Translations under genes and position numbers: made by a program
In this document: positions 9,546 to 18,708 of the stretch, in pieces
How positions within the stretch are numbered: the stretch's first letter is position 1
How the letters are laid out: each line of letters starts with the position of its first letter
The notes under the pieces: generated by a model
What the model was told of the DNA's origin: nothing
What the model saw: the letters and a program-made list of their open reading frames with translations, nothing else
The model's database searches: none
Origin: Pseudomonadota bacterium
GTDB lineage: Bacteria; Pseudomonadota; Alphaproteobacteria; Rhizobiales; Xanthobacteraceae
Assembly (NCBI GenBank): GCA_023435725.1
Contig: JAEYRD010000242.1
Location: 8,625 to 72,624, forward strand
DNA: 64,000 nt
Reading direction: 5' to 3'

Positions 9546-12134
9546 TTAGTAGCGGGCCGAAATGACCAGGTACGCGGCCCGGCCCGGCGCTTCGAGCACG
9601 AACGGCGCAGCGCTCTGGTAGAGAGCGTCATAGTAGCGCTTGTCGAAGATGTTGTTCACGAACAGCTTCAATTGCCAGTTCTTGTTGATCTTCGCCTCCG
9701 CGAACACGTCGAACCGCCAATAGCTCGGGATTGACGTTCCCTGGTTGGCCGCGAGGAACGTGCCGCCATAGATCTTCGACCGGTAGACGGCCTGACCGCC
9801 GAGCTCCCAGACATCCGTCAACTGATACTTGCTGAGCATGCTGAATGACTGATGTGCCACGTTCGCGAGGGGCAGACCAACGTTGCTGATGTAGAGATTC
9901 GTGTTGGCCGGCGGGATCAACGATTTCGTCACCTCCGACTGCATCAGGACGAGACCGCCGAACACACTCCACTTGTCGGTGATCTTGCCGCCAACTCCCA
10001 GGTCAATACCGCGAATGCGATAAGCAGCGCCCGCGCTGATGCAGGAGACATTCCCTGACGTAGCCGTGTAGGGGCATGCTGCAGTAGCAGTGGCTGCCGT
10101 GACGTTACGCGACTCGCGGGCATTTTCCTTTTCTGTCTGGAACAGCGCAGCTGTCAGCAGCAGATGCTGGTTGAACAGCTCCCACTTCGTACCAAGTTCG
10201 ATAGCCTTGTTCTTTTCCGGCCCGAATATCTGGGGAGGTGCGCCGTTCAAGACCGGCGCAAGGCCTCCGTACTGAATGCTCGTACCGTCAAATTCGGCAC
10301 CAACCGGGTTCGACGAGGTCGCATAGGCCGCGTAGACGCTTCCGTTCGGTGATGGCTTCAGCGTGACGCCGAGATTGAAATTCGGCATCCCGTAGTCCTG
10401 TTGTTGCTGGCCAAAAGCGTTCAGAGTTCCTCCGTTGACGTTGCCCCAGCCGTTCACCTTGATGTTATAGTCGTCGTAACGGACGCCACCGTTCAGGATC
10501 AGCAGGTCGTTATAATTGGCCGTATCCAGCGCGTAGACACTCTTGGTGTCGATCCGAATGTTTGTCGGTTTGCCAGTAAGGCCGGCGGGGATGCCGAACG
10601 GAAGGTACGTGTATTGTGGGTAGAACACGCTCACGCCCGACAGTGAGTTGCCGGTGAAGCCTCCTGGCAGTGCTTCCGAGGCAAGACCCGTATAGCTGTC
10701 GATCGACGACGTTTCGTGATCGTACTCAAAGCCGGCAAGCGCCGTGTGCTTGAACCCGACACCATCGCTGAACTTGTAGGTCGCCTCCGTCTGGTTGGCG
10801 ATCACATCCGTTGCCTGATAGCGGCTTTGCGGATTGGCCGTAAGGGTCGATGCTGAGAGCGGAGTTTTGATCTGCGGATTTTCCGGGAGCGTTCCGATGT
10901 AGTTTTGAGTGGAGTGAGAATCCCGGAACCTGTTGGTGAGAAGCAGATCGGGCGTGACCTGCACTTCGGCGTTGAGTGAACCGATGTCCTGGCCAGTCCG
11001 ATAGAAGTCGCGATTGAGAAAACCGTACCAGTTCTTGCGGTTCGAGCCGAAATCCGGGAAGGGACCGCCTGCAGTCGTCGCCGTACTCGGCCGGTAGTAC
11101 GGCACGCCGAAGTCCGGGTAGCCTGTCAGCTCGGTATGGATATAGCCGGCAGTGATTTTGACGGCATCGACCGGCTTCCAGTTGGTGGCGACGAAGGCGC
11201 CGTTGCGATCGTCGGTGACGTAACTACGCCCCGCGACATTGGCGTCCTGGAACAAGCCGCCGGCGCGAACGGCGAGCGTCGGATTGATCACCTGGTTGAC
11301 GTCGAGCACCACACGCTTGGTCAGGTCGGTCCCGAACGTGCTGTCCATGTTATAGAAGCTGCCGGCGGTCGTCGCCTGCTTGGTCACGATGTTGATCGCG
11401 CCGCCAGCAGTGCCACGGCCGGCGAAAGACGACGCCGGACCGCGCAGAATCTCGACTTGCTCAGTGAAGAAGTTCTCGCGGACGCTGACGCCGGGGTCGC
11501 GCACCCCGTCAATGAAGATATCATTGCGAGCATCGAAGCCGCGAATGAAGAAGCGGTCGCCGAAAGCGTTGCCGCCCTCGCCCGTGCCGAGCGTCACGCC
11601 GGCCGTGCTCAGGATCGCCTGCTTCAGCGTCGTGGCGTTTTTGTCCTCGAGAACTTCCCTGGTGAGCACCGTTATCGATTTTGGTGTGTTGAGGATCGGC
11701 TCAGGAAATTTACCCGACGCCTGCACGCGCGTGGCCATGTAAGGAGCTGCCGGATTTGCGTATGGATCACGATCGGCTGCAAGCCCCCCCGCGGTGGGAA
11801 CGACAGGCGTCTGCGTCGCTTGCTGGCTTCGCTGAGCCCGCCTCAAAGCATTGCGCGCACGGACTTGTTCTGGAGACGGCTTCGATGTCACAGGGCGCGG
11901 CCTGGCAACGGGCGCCTCGACGGTGACAGGAGGAACCACTGTTTGCGCTTCAGCACCAGAAAATGAAGCCGCCGCGATCAGCCCCGCAACTGCAGACATC
12001 TTTCCAGGGTTCTCTTCGACCGCCGCCTTGACCGCCGCGCCACTCACTCGAAGCGTTTTAGGAACCCGCGCACTCGCCACCATGGCCTGCCCCTGTGTCA
12101 ATTTGTTGCCGCGCTGTTTCGACGCGCGTGACAA
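9546..12134 (-). CDS. TonB-dependent siderophore receptor (catecholate/ferrichrome type)
   Basis: A long (862 residues) outer-membrane receptor. The N-terminus has a basic stretch then a hydrophobic segment 'MSAVAGLIAAASFSGAEA' ending about residue 63, which looks like the working signal region; translation may begin at an internal Met (18 or 46). A Pro-rich linker (about 65-115) precedes the plug domain (about 140-250) with 'LKQAILSTAGV', 'FFIRGFDARNDIFIDGVRD' and 'VEILRGPASSFAGRGTAGG', diagnostic of the siderophore receptor subfamily. The rest is a 22-strand barrel ending in aromatic Tyr. By analogy it imports ferric siderophore with TonB/ExbBD energy. No FecR/sigma pair or siderophore genes adjoin, and no FecA-like N-terminal signalling domain is evident. 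A possible iron-response half-site lies upstream (12201-12218). Confidence 0.92.
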   Translation of the reverse strand: MSRASKQRGNKLTQGQAMVASARVPKTLRVSGAAVKAAVEENPGKMSAVAGLIAAASFSGAEAQTVVPPVTVEAPVARPRPVTSKPSPEQVRARNALRRAQRSQQATQTPVVPTAGGLAADRDPYANPAAPYMATRVQASGKFPEPILNTPKSITVLTREVLEDKNATTLKQAILSTAGVTLGTGEGGNAFGDRFFIRGFDARNDIFIDGVRDPGVSVRENFFTEQVEILRGPASSFAGRGTAGGAINIVTKQATTAGSFYNMDSTFGTDLTKRVVLDVNQVINPTLAVRAGGLFQDANVAGRSYVTDDRNGAFVATNWKPVDAVKITAGYIHTELTGYPDFGVPYYRPSTATTAGGPFPDFGSNRKNWYGFLNRDFYRTGQDIGSLNAEVQVTPDLLLTNRFRDSHSTQNYIGTLPENPQIKTPLSASTLTANPQSRYQATDVIANQTEATYKFSDGVGFKHTALAGFEYDHETSSIDSYTGLASEALPGGFTGNSLSGVSVFYPQYTYLPFGIPAGLTGKPTNIRIDTKSVYALDTANYNDLLILNGGVRYDDYNIKVNGWGNVNGGTLNAFGQQQQDYGMPNFNLGVTLKPSPNGSVYAAYATSSNPVGAEFDGTSIQYGGLAPVLNGAPPQIFGPEKNKAIELGTKWELFNQHLLLTAALFQTEKENARESRNVTAATATAACPYTATSGNVSCISAGAAYRIRGIDLGVGGKITDKWSVFGGLVLMQSEVTKSLIPPANTNLYISNVGLPLANVAHQSFSMLSKYQLTDVWELGGQAVYRSKIYGGTFLAANQGTSIPSYWRFDVFAEAKINKNWQLKLFVNNIFDKRYYDALYQSAAPFVLEAPGRAAYLVISARY

Positions 12135-12200
12135 ATTGCTTCACAGACAAGCTGGTGATCGGCAATGGCTTCTCGGCAACAAGCTCTTCGAAACAACCCG

Positions 12201-12218
12201 GTTTAAAGAGGTTCTAAC
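12201..12218. promoter_or_regulatory. Possible Irr/ICE-like element upstream of TonB receptor
   Basis: Read on the reverse strand the site is GTTAGAACCTCTTTAAAC, an imperfect inverted repeat. It resembles the TTTAGAA / TTCTAAA halves of the iron-control element bound by Irr in Rhizobiales and lies about 65 bp upstream of the receptor start. One half is good and the other is degenerate, so this is a suggestion only. Confidence 0.25.
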
Positions 12219-12363
12219 TCCATTCCGACCGTGCGCGTGGGTTAGATAACTTCAAGATACTGGGGACGGAATATCTACGCTGTACCGGGGTTCCATGCGA
12301 TTTCTCGGCGCACATTCCTCGCAGCGACGGTCGCCGCTGATCAATCAGGACAGCATCGCTGCC

Positions 12364-12705
12364 TCAATTCAAGCAGGGATCAATGGCAACAAGGAAGGCG
12401 AAAGCATACTTGGTGTCTTCACTCTGCAGTTCGTCCAGCCTGCGTTGCAATTGGAGCTTTGCAGCCTCATTGGCTCGGGCCGGCCTCACCATGCATTCGT
12501 CACACGCGCGAAAGAGCGCGGTTCCTCGGGACCGCATCCCCGCCAACTCTTCCAAGAGCCAATCTTCCGAAGCACGATGGAATGCTGCCTGCAGCGAGGC
12601 CGCCTCTAGAACCAATATTGGCCTGCCGTTGATCTCGAGTGTGAAGCACGAGCTCTGCAGTTTGGCCGCCGCTCCTTCCTTTTGACGCTTGCCCGACGCC
12701 CTCAT
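12364..12705 (-). CDS. Hypothetical protein, 113 residues
   Basis: I do not recognise a characterised family. The reading is supported by a strong RBS (GGGGAA, 5 bases before the ATG at 12705). The coding text is also ordinary: a short basic N-terminus, then 'CFTLEINGRPILVLEAAS' suggesting beta strands, an Ala/Leu/Glu-rich helical middle and a C-terminal helix (KLQLQRRLDELQSEDTKY). No signal peptide or membrane segment. It is monocistronic, upstream of and reading toward the TonB receptor gene but separated from it by about 230 bp. Frames on the other strand are Arg/Ser-rich and lack an RBS. Confidence 0.55.
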   Translation of the reverse strand: MRASGKRQKEGAAAKLQSSCFTLEINGRPILVLEAASLQAAFHRASEDWLLEELAGMRSRGTALFRACDECMVRPARANEAAKLQLQRRLDELQSEDTKYAFAFLVAIDPCLN

Positions 12706-12832
12706 GATGATTCCCCTATGGAAGGCGACCGTTTGGGTGACCTAGGTCGGGAATTATGCCTTTGGATCACCCCGGCAGCCGCGATTTATTCCTGGTCGGG
12801 TCGAACGAGGAAACTTTGATGACGCCCGCAAC

Positions 12833-12880
12833 GGGTCGCAAGCCACCGACCAGGGGCAAGCCCGGTGACTTCCGCTTTGC
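12833..12880. repeat. Dispersed repeat copy A
   Basis: A 48-bp segment closely matches 16221-16269. Positions 12857-12880 are identical over 24 bp to 16246-16269 and the preceding half is similar with one indel. It falls in a gene-free gap (12706-12972); a 61-codon frame across it is more likely a by-product of the repeat than a gene. Confidence 0.6.
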
Positions 12881-12972
12881 CGCGCCATCAAGCGACATAG
12901 AGCAAACCAGCAATCAGGTCAGCTACGGCTCAAAAAGCTGACTCGGCGAGCCTCGAAGTCGCCGGCGGCACA

Positions 12973-14187
12973 TCAGAGTGCGAGAAATACCTTGATTGCT
13001 ATCACATTGATAATGTCGACGAAGAAGGCCGAGACCAACGGCAAGATGATGAAGGCGTTCGGTGATGGGCCGTACTGCTCAGTCACGGCGGTCATGCTTG
13101 CAATCGCGGTCGGCGTCGCCCCGAGACTAAGACCGGTAAATCCAGCACTCAGGACGGCGGCCTGGTAGTCGCGACCAAGCAGCGGGAACAGCACCATGAC
13201 AATGAAGACCACGGCCACGACCGCCTGCACAGCGACGACAACCAATAAAGGCCCGGCGATTCCGACCAGGCTCCAGAGCTGCATGCTCATCAGCGACATC
13301 GCAAGGAATACCGAGAGCGCGTATTCGGAAATGAGCGTCAATGTTGGCGAGCGCGCGGGCCACGGCAGCTTTGGGAAGATCAAGGGGATCGTGTTGGATA
13401 ATATGATGCCCACGATGAGGCACGGCACGAAGAGCGGTAGCTTGATGCCAAACTCGGTGATCAACTTGTGCAGCGAATATCCGATGATCACGACGAGATT
13501 GATCACGAGAAGGGTATACATCAAGCGCGTCTTGTTGATTACCGCGGCATCCGCGTCGCGAGTTGTCGCGGCGGTGCCCTCCGCGGGAATCGAGGGGACG
13601 AGCTTTCGACGCTCGATCAGAAATTTGGCGATCGGTCCGCCCAGCAGGCTCGCCACGATCAAGCCAAGCGTCGCCACTGCCGTGCCGGTTTCGACCGCAA
13701 CGGGAAATCCATGCTCGGCCGCGATCGCGGGCGCCCACGCGATTGTCGTGCCGTGCCCCCCGACCAGCGCGATAGACCCCATGATCACCCCGGCCGCCGA
13801 GGGCAGGCCAAACAGCGAAGCGCCCAGCGTTCCGACGACGTTCTGCAAGAAGACGAAAATCGTTGTCAGCATGCACAAGACGGCCAGCGCTCGTCCGCCG
13901 GCAAGCAGATCGGACAATCGGGAATTGATACCGACCGCTGCGAAGAAAATGACCAGCAACCTGTCGCGGGCGGTCATCTCGAAGTCGACCGCCAAGCCGG
14001 TTGCGGCATAAAAGGCCCACACGGCAACTGCCGCAAGAAATCCACCGGCCACCGGCTCCGGGATGTTGTATTTGCGCAGAAACGCGACCCGTTGTGTCAC
14101 AATCACGCCGGCGAAATAGACGAGCAGACCGAGCGTAAACGTCAGGAAATCCGGTACGACAAGCGAGTTCGCCGCTGGTGTCATCAT
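12973..14187 (-). CDS. gltS: Sodium/glutamate symporter
   Basis: A 404-residue polytopic inner-membrane protein of the ESS (GltS) family, importing glutamate with sodium. About ten hydrophobic segments form two inverted repeats, each with a Gly-rich re-entrant region: 'GSIALVGGHGTTIAWAP' in the first half and 'GFTGLSLGATPTAIASM' in the second; these are the family hallmarks. A charged cytoplasmic linker around residues 200-225 separates the halves. Length is normal (about 400). It appears monocistronic. The 274 bp upstream (14188-14461) hold no gene I can support; part of that gap resembles the mosaic repeat-derived filler common in these genomes. Confidence 0.95.
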   Translation of the reverse strand: MMTPAANSLVVPDFLTFTLGLLVYFAGVIVTQRVAFLRKYNIPEPVAGGFLAAVAVWAFYAATGLAVDFEMTARDRLLVIFFAAVGINSRLSDLLAGGRALAVLCMLTTIFVFLQNVVGTLGASLFGLPSAAGVIMGSIALVGGHGTTIAWAPAIAAEHGFPVAVETGTAVATLGLIVASLLGGPIAKFLIERRKLVPSIPAEGTAATTRDADAAVINKTRLMYTLLVINLVVIIGYSLHKLITEFGIKLPLFVPCLIVGIILSNTIPLIFPKLPWPARSPTLTLISEYALSVFLAMSLMSMQLWSLVGIAGPLLVVVAVQAVVAVVFIVMVLFPLLGRDYQAAVLSAGFTGLSLGATPTAIASMTAVTEQYGPSPNAFIILPLVSAFFVDIINVIAIKVFLAL

Positions 14188-14461
14188 GTCTCGCTGCTGT
14201 CGGATCGCACGCTCGCGATTTGATTGGCCGAGCTCTCCTTAACGCCAGAGCATGTCTGAAATGGGGGCAGAAGCGGAAGTCAGGGGTTGCCGGAGGCTTG
14301 GTCCGCTTTGTCTTCGATATCGGACATGCCAAGGGCTTTCACTGTACGTCGGCTCAGGACCAACAGCGGTCATCTGAACTCCTGCGCCGAACCCGAAGAC
14401 TCGCTTCATTTCAACCATCACGGGCATCTCTTCCTTAACTAGCGCTCTTCATTATCATCAG

Positions 14462-14740
14462 ATGGACATACTCGCCGTTCTCGCCTTTGTTTGGGCGTTG
14501 ATCTACGCAATGCTCTTTTTACCTGCACGGAAGGCCGGCACGTGGATTGCCCGCCCCGTTGATGGCTTGGCAGGCACGAGCTTTAGTATCCTGTGTTGCT
14601 TCGTGCTTGCGTGGAGCGTTGTCATCTTCGTCTGGCTCGCGCTGAGGGGCGGCGGCCGCGAAATAGTTTTTCCTAAGGTCAACGCCGACTACTTCCGCCT
14701 GTCTTCCGTCGCGGTCATCCTGCAACCTTCTTCGTCCTGA
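14462..14740 (+). CDS. Small hydrophobic protein, possibly the 5' part of a frameshifted gene
   Basis: Encodes 92 residues with two clear membrane segments (about residues 4-21 and 42-62) and a short hydrophilic end. Not recognised. There is no good RBS before the ATG at 14462. Just before its stop, the +1-shifted frame continues with another hydrophobic stretch (TFFVLITGYLHAR) that runs without a stop into the next open frame. The two pieces could therefore be one membrane protein of about 200 residues and four to five TM segments, broken by one frameshift near 14710-14735. The segment is less GC-rich than its neighbours. Confidence 0.4.
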   Translation: MDILAVLAFVWALIYAMLFLPARKAGTWIARPVDGLAGTSFSILCCFVLAWSVVIFVWLALRGGGREIVFPKVNADYFRLSSVAVILQPSSS

Positions 14741-14763
14741 TCACAGGGTACCTTCACGCAAGG

Positions 14764-15075
14764 ATGATAGCAGGCAGCAGCACATTGGTTTCTCTCTTGC
14801 CCGAAAAATTCAAGAACGTCCTAGCAAACCTCTTTGCGCTTGCGGTGAGCATAGCCTTTTTAGGCTTTGCTGGCTGGTCATTATTGAGGTGGCTTGAGAG
14901 GGGACAAACAGCGTTGAGATCGATGTCGTTGACCGTTCCGTTCATGGTTGTGCTGGCGCTGGGCTTCATAATCGAAAGGTCATCGCTAAGAAGGAGCCTG
15001 AAAGCGGTCACACGGCTTGCGGTGCTCATCGTAACCCTTGCAGTCAGCTATTATTGGGTCCGCACGACCAGCTGA
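14764..15075 (+). CDS. Small hydrophobic protein, possibly the 3' part of a frameshifted gene
   Basis: Encodes 103 residues with three hydrophobic segments (about 22-42, 55-70 and 82-98) and basic connecting loops, an arrangement typical of a small inner-membrane protein. Its frame is open back to about 14677, past its first ATG, overlapping the end of the preceding frame; no RBS precedes the ATG at 14764. The product is not recognised. It may be the remainder of the same gene as 14462-14740. The 271 bp that follow contain no gene I can support. Confidence 0.4.
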   Translation: MIAGSSTLVSLLPEKFKNVLANLFALAVSIAFLGFAGWSLLRWLERGQTALRSMSLTVPFMVVLALGFIIERSSLRRSLKAVTRLAVLIVTLAVSYYWVRTTS

Positions 15076-15346
15076 AGGCTTTGACTGCGCTGCGGGCCAA
15101 TGTCGGCTGTGGGACGCAGCTCCGTCGAAGGTCATGGCAGAGTGGTCCGCTCAGTTCCAGAGAACAGACCTAACCCAGCGGTCGAACGGCTTCCCATTTG
15201 GGCCACAACCGAACTTGGCACCATTTAGCGGCGTGGACGAAGGTCTCTGCAGGTTGAAAGGCGATCATAGTGTCTGGCGGCCCCGCGACGGGAGGGGTTC
15301 CTTTTTGCTCGCCGCCGGTGTTTTCTCTGCACGGCGGAGAACGGGC

Positions 15347-16159
15347 ATGCAGGGATCGCTGGGGGAAAAGATCGGTGAAGGCGCCTTCTCCGAAGCCTAC
15401 GCCTGGGCACCCGGTCAGGTCGTTAAACTGTTCAAACCCGGCGTGCCGCGACGGATGCCCCGGTTCGAGGTGCGCATGATCCGCGCCGTCCTCGCCGCCG
15501 GCGTCCCGGTGCCGGAGGTGTTCGGCGAGCTGACGCTGGAGGGACGTTTTGGGATCGTGCTGCAGCGCCTCGACGGACCGACCCTGCTGCAGCTCTCGCG
15601 AACCGGCGCGGTGACGTTCGAGCAAGCGGGCGCGATCGTCGCGTCTCTGGCCATGTCCATTCACAAAATACAGCCGCCGCCGGAGGTTCTCTCCATACGT
15701 GACTATATGGAGGACTCGTTGCGGCTCGACGACGGCAAGGTCCCGAAGCACATCGCCACGGATATCCTCGCCCTGATTGATCGCCTGCCGCCCGGCAACG
15801 GGCTTTGCCATTGCGACCTGAGTCCCGGCAACGTGATCATGACGGCGGAAGGCCCAAAGCTCGTAGACTGGGCCGCCGCTATGCGCGGGCCCGCCGCCCT
15901 CGACCTTGGGTTCTTGCATGTCGTCCTTTCCGAACTCGCCCCGGAAATAGCCGACAATCCCGAGCGGCCGCGCGCGACCAATGCGGCGGCGCAATCCGAA
16001 TATGCGCGGCTGGCCGGCATGTCTCTGGCGGAGCTGACGGCGGCAATGAAGCCGTATTTGCCCATTGTCCGTACCTTCGTCGTCCTCGGCAACGTGGTGC
16101 CTTCCTTGCGGGAGCGGCTGATCCAGCGCATCGAAGCGGGGTTGCGCTCGGAAGACTGA
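15347..16159 (+). CDS. Aminoglycoside-phosphotransferase/kinase-fold protein
   Basis: Encodes 270 residues from the ATG at 15347, selected for GGAGAA six bases upstream and because family similarity starts there; an open frame reaches back to 15038. The nucleotide loop is 'IGEGAFSEAYAW' (9-20), followed by a Lys (VVKLFK, K27) that fits the ATP-binding lysine. The catalytic loop is 'HCDLSPGNVI' (155-164) and the metal-binding Asp is in 'LVDWAAA' (D174). This is the APH/choline-kinase layout (HxDxxxxN ... xxxDW) and suggests a small-molecule phosphotransferase. The substrate cannot be told; nothing nearby indicates antibiotic resistance, so a metabolic or sugar/choline-type substrate is as likely. 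Confidence 0.8.
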   Translation: MQGSLGEKIGEGAFSEAYAWAPGQVVKLFKPGVPRRMPRFEVRMIRAVLAAGVPVPEVFGELTLEGRFGIVLQRLDGPTLLQLSRTGAVTFEQAGAIVASLAMSIHKIQPPPEVLSIRDYMEDSLRLDDGKVPKHIATDILALIDRLPPGNGLCHCDLSPGNVIMTAEGPKLVDWAAAMRGPAALDLGFLHVVLSELAPEIADNPERPRATNAAAQSEYARLAGMSLAELTAAMKPYLPIVRTFVVLGNVVPSLRERLIQRIEAGLRSED

Positions 16160-16505
16160 ACTCTTTTGGTCGCGCGCGAGCCGAAGTGGCCCGTCGAAGC
16201 GAGTCGTTAGTGTCTCCTTTGGGTCCACACGCCGCCGACCACGGTCAAGCCCGGTGACTTCCGCTTTGCGCGGAAAGCCGACGTCCATTGAGACATGTCC
16301 TGGTGAAGCCGGCGCGCGCCAAGCCTGAGGCAGTCGGAGCTGCGCCGATGATGACACTCTGCCGGTGTTTTGCCCGGCGTGTCAAACGGCTTCGTAAAAC
16401 CAGCAAAGAATCGCGGCGACAGCCAAGCCATTGATTCAACTGCCCCCGGCTACTGTGCATGGGGTTGTTTTCGAGATTTTTGTTTGCGGTCGCGAAAGTG
16501 GCCGC
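16160..16505. other. Gene-free interval containing dispersed repeat
   Basis: Between the kinase-fold gene and lpcC (convergent ends) I see no credible gene. The interval contains repeat copy B. Reverse-strand open frames across it are short and repeat-derived. Confidence 0.5.
16221..16269. repeat. Dispersed repeat copy B
   Basis: Partner of 12833-12880 in the same orientation: 24 identical bp (16246-16269) plus similar flanking sequence with one indel. Just downstream it continues into a Cys-free, Arg/Lys-rich reading typical of dispersed noncoding repeats in Bradyrhizobium. Confidence 0.6.
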
Positions 16506-17543
16506 TCAGAGCAGCGGCCGATAGACCTCGCCGATCCGAGCCGCTTCCGCATCCAGGCTGAAACGTTCGAGCACCCTTGCCCTCCCGCGCTCGCCCATCG
16601 CAGTTGCGGCAGCTACATCGCGCATCAGCGGCTCGAGCGCCGCAGCCAGTGCATCGGCGTCGCCAGTCGGGATCAGCACGCCGGTCACGCCATCCTCGAC
16701 CACGAGCTCGGCCGCGCCGGCGCGCGCGGCGACGAGCGCGCTGCCGGCCGCCATCGCCTCGATCAGCGTCAGGCCAAAACCCTCGTTGCGTGAGGTGAAG
16801 GCGTAAATCGTCAGCCGCTGATACCAGCGCTGCACCGCTTCGATCGGCAGCTCGCCGGTGACGACGATGCGCGATTGCAGGCCGGCGGCCTCGATGCGCT
16901 TCTTCAGGTCGTTGGCAAAGGGTATTTGCTCAGGCGTGACCTGGCCGACGATGACGGCGGTGAAATCCGGATAGCGCGGCAGCAATCGGCACATCGCATC
17001 GACGAAGACGTCGGTGCCCTTCTGCGCGCGCACGCGGCCGAAACAGCCGATCGCGTAGCGGCCGGGCAGCTCGGCTTCCGCGAAGGCTGCGGCGCGATCG
17101 ACCGGCGGCACATAGACGTCGGTATCGACGCCATGCGGGATCACCGTCGCCTTCACCTTGAGAAACGAGGCCGAAATGTCGGAGGTCGCGATGATCGCAT
17201 CCATCCGCCGGATCAGCCAGCGCGTGATCCAGCTGTGACGCCGCTGCGCCGCCGAGGTGAACACGAGCTTGAGCGGCCAGCCGAGCGCGCGCAACAGCAC
17301 GCCCGCGATCATCTCGTTATTGCGGCGCGCGTGCCAGATCAGCGGCGTCATGCGGCGCCAAAGTTTCAGGAGGTCGGCAGCGCTCAGGCGCGCAATCCCC
17401 TCCGGCGCGTTGGAGCCGAACCACGCGGCCCGAACCAGCTTCGCCAGGCGCGGCGCCACCATCCGGTTGGTCGCGGTGACCCCGGAATAGCGCCTGTGCA
17501 GATTTGGCACGATCACTTGCAGATCGCCGGGGGAATTCGCCAC
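16506..17543 (-). CDS. lpcC: LPS core glycosyltransferase, LpcC-like GT4 family
   Basis: A 345-residue GT-B retaining glycosyltransferase. The N-terminal region 'VIVPNLHRRYSGVTATNRM' and 'WHARRNNEM...LVFTSAAQRRHSWITRWLIRRMDAIIATS' matches the Rhizobium LpcC pattern (mannosyltransferase of the LPS core) as I remember it. The C-terminal domain has 'GCFGRVRAQKGTDVFVDAM' and the E-x7-E donor motif in 'EGFGLTLIE'. It starts with GTG at 17543; the nearby ATG is out of frame. Divergent from galE across 124 bp, with an ABC exporter beyond, so it fits a cell-surface polysaccharide role. The donor sugar (GDP-mannose in Rhizobium) is inferred from family only. Confidence 0.82.
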   Translation of the reverse strand: MANSPGDLQVIVPNLHRRYSGVTATNRMVAPRLAKLVRAAWFGSNAPEGIARLSAADLLKLWRRMTPLIWHARRNNEMIAGVLLRALGWPLKLVFTSAAQRRHSWITRWLIRRMDAIIATSDISASFLKVKATVIPHGVDTDVYVPPVDRAAAFAEAELPGRYAIGCFGRVRAQKGTDVFVDAMCRLLPRYPDFTAVIVGQVTPEQIPFANDLKKRIEAAGLQSRIVVTGELPIEAVQRWYQRLTIYAFTSRNEGFGLTLIEAMAAGSALVAARAGAAELVVEDGVTGVLIPTGDADALAAALEPLMRDVAAATAMGERGRARVLERFSLDAEAARIGEVYRPLL

Positions 17544-17667
17544 GTCATGCTCCGTTTAGCAGGCTCCCTATACGCAACATTAAGCATAGTGACCAGTTCA
17601 GGGCTGCCGAAACCCCCTCTTCACCGCGCAGACGTTACATCAGCATTGATCGAAGACGGGTGAGACC

Positions 17668-18681
17668 ATGACTGTGCTAGTCACCGGCGGCGCCGGCTAT
17701 ATCGGAAGTCACACGGTCCTGGCGCTGGCAGAAGCCGGCGAGGACGTCGTGGTGATCGACGATCTCTCCACCGGTTTTTCCGCCTATTTGCCGGAAGGCG
17801 TGCCACTGTTCATTGGCGATGCCGGCGACGAGAACCTGGTCGAGGGCGTGATCGCCCAGCACAATATCGAGAGCATCATCCATTTCGCCGGCTCGGTCGT
17901 CGTACCGGATTCGATGCGCGATCCGCTCGGCTACTACCGCAACAACTTCATGACCGCGCGCAACCTGCTCAATGTCGCAGTCAAGCGCGGCATCAAGCGC
18001 TTCATCTTCTCCTCGACCGCCGCCGTCTACGGCAATCCGGACCAGGTGCCGGTGCCCGAGCATGCGCCGACGCGGCCGCTGTCGCCCTACGGCTCGTCGA
18101 AGCTGATGACCGAGATCATGCTGCACGACGTCGCCTCGGCCTACGGCATGCAATATGTCGTGCTGCGCTACTTCAACGTCGCCGGCGCGGACCCGCAGGC
18201 GCGCATTGGGCTAGCCACCGTCGGCGCCACGCATCTGCTCAAGATCGCAGTCGAGGCCGCAACCGGCCAGCGCGCCAAGATCGACGTGTTCGGCACCGAC
18301 TACCCAACCCAGGACGGAAGCTGCATCCGCGACTTCATCCACGTCACGGACCTTTCGCAGGCCCATCGCTCGGCGCTGGCCCATTTGCGCAATGGCGGCG
18401 TCTCGACGACGCTGAATTGCGGCTACGGCCGCGGCTATTCGGTGCTTGAGACCATCGACGCGGTGCGCCGGGTTTCGGGGCGCAGTTTCGCGGTGCAATA
18501 CGCTCCGCGCCGGCCGGGCGACATCATGACCATGATCGCCGACACCAGCCGCATCCGCCGCCTGCTCGACTGGAAACCGCAATACGACGATCTCGAGACC
18601 ATCGCCGCGCACGCCCTGGCGTGGGAGGACAAGCTGTTCCGCGAGCGCCATGGCGAACTCCGCCACGCCGTCTCGGCCTAG
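17668..18681 (+). CDS. galE: UDP-glucose 4-epimerase
   Basis: A 337-residue extended SDR interconverting UDP-glucose and UDP-galactose, supplying galactosyl units for LPS/EPS. It has the NAD motif GGAGYIG (7-13), 'SSTAAVYG' and the catalytic YxxxK in 'YGSSK' (Y141, K145). The GalE-specific 'LRYFNVAGADP' and 'DGSCIRDFIHVTDL' (here with Cys) are present. Length is typical. In rhizobia such genes are also called exoB. It precedes an ABC exporter gene by 118 bp; two overlapping hairpins lie in that gap. Confidence 0.95.
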   Translation: MTVLVTGGAGYIGSHTVLALAEAGEDVVVIDDLSTGFSAYLPEGVPLFIGDAGDENLVEGVIAQHNIESIIHFAGSVVVPDSMRDPLGYYRNNFMTARNLLNVAVKRGIKRFIFSSTAAVYGNPDQVPVPEHAPTRPLSPYGSSKLMTEIMLHDVASAYGMQYVVLRYFNVAGADPQARIGLATVGATHLLKIAVEAATGQRAKIDVFGTDYPTQDGSCIRDFIHVTDLSQAHRSALAHLRNGGVSTTLNCGYGRGYSVLETIDAVRRVSGRSFAVQYAPRRPGDIMTMIADTSRIRRLLDWKPQYDDLETIAAHALAWEDKLFRERHGELRHAVSA

Positions 18682-18708
18682 ATTCCGTCCGGGCGCAAGC
18701 CCTTAATT

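Noticed and set aside
12756..12941. 61-codon forward frame
   Set aside because: It runs across dispersed repeat copy A, has no RBS and shows no family features.
14462..15075. TRAP transporter small subunit (DctQ)
   Set aside because: The size and TM count would fit, but no DctQ motif is visible and no DctP/DctM genes adjoin.
16207..16431. 74-codon reverse frame
   Set aside because: Most of it is the dispersed repeat copy B and its flank.
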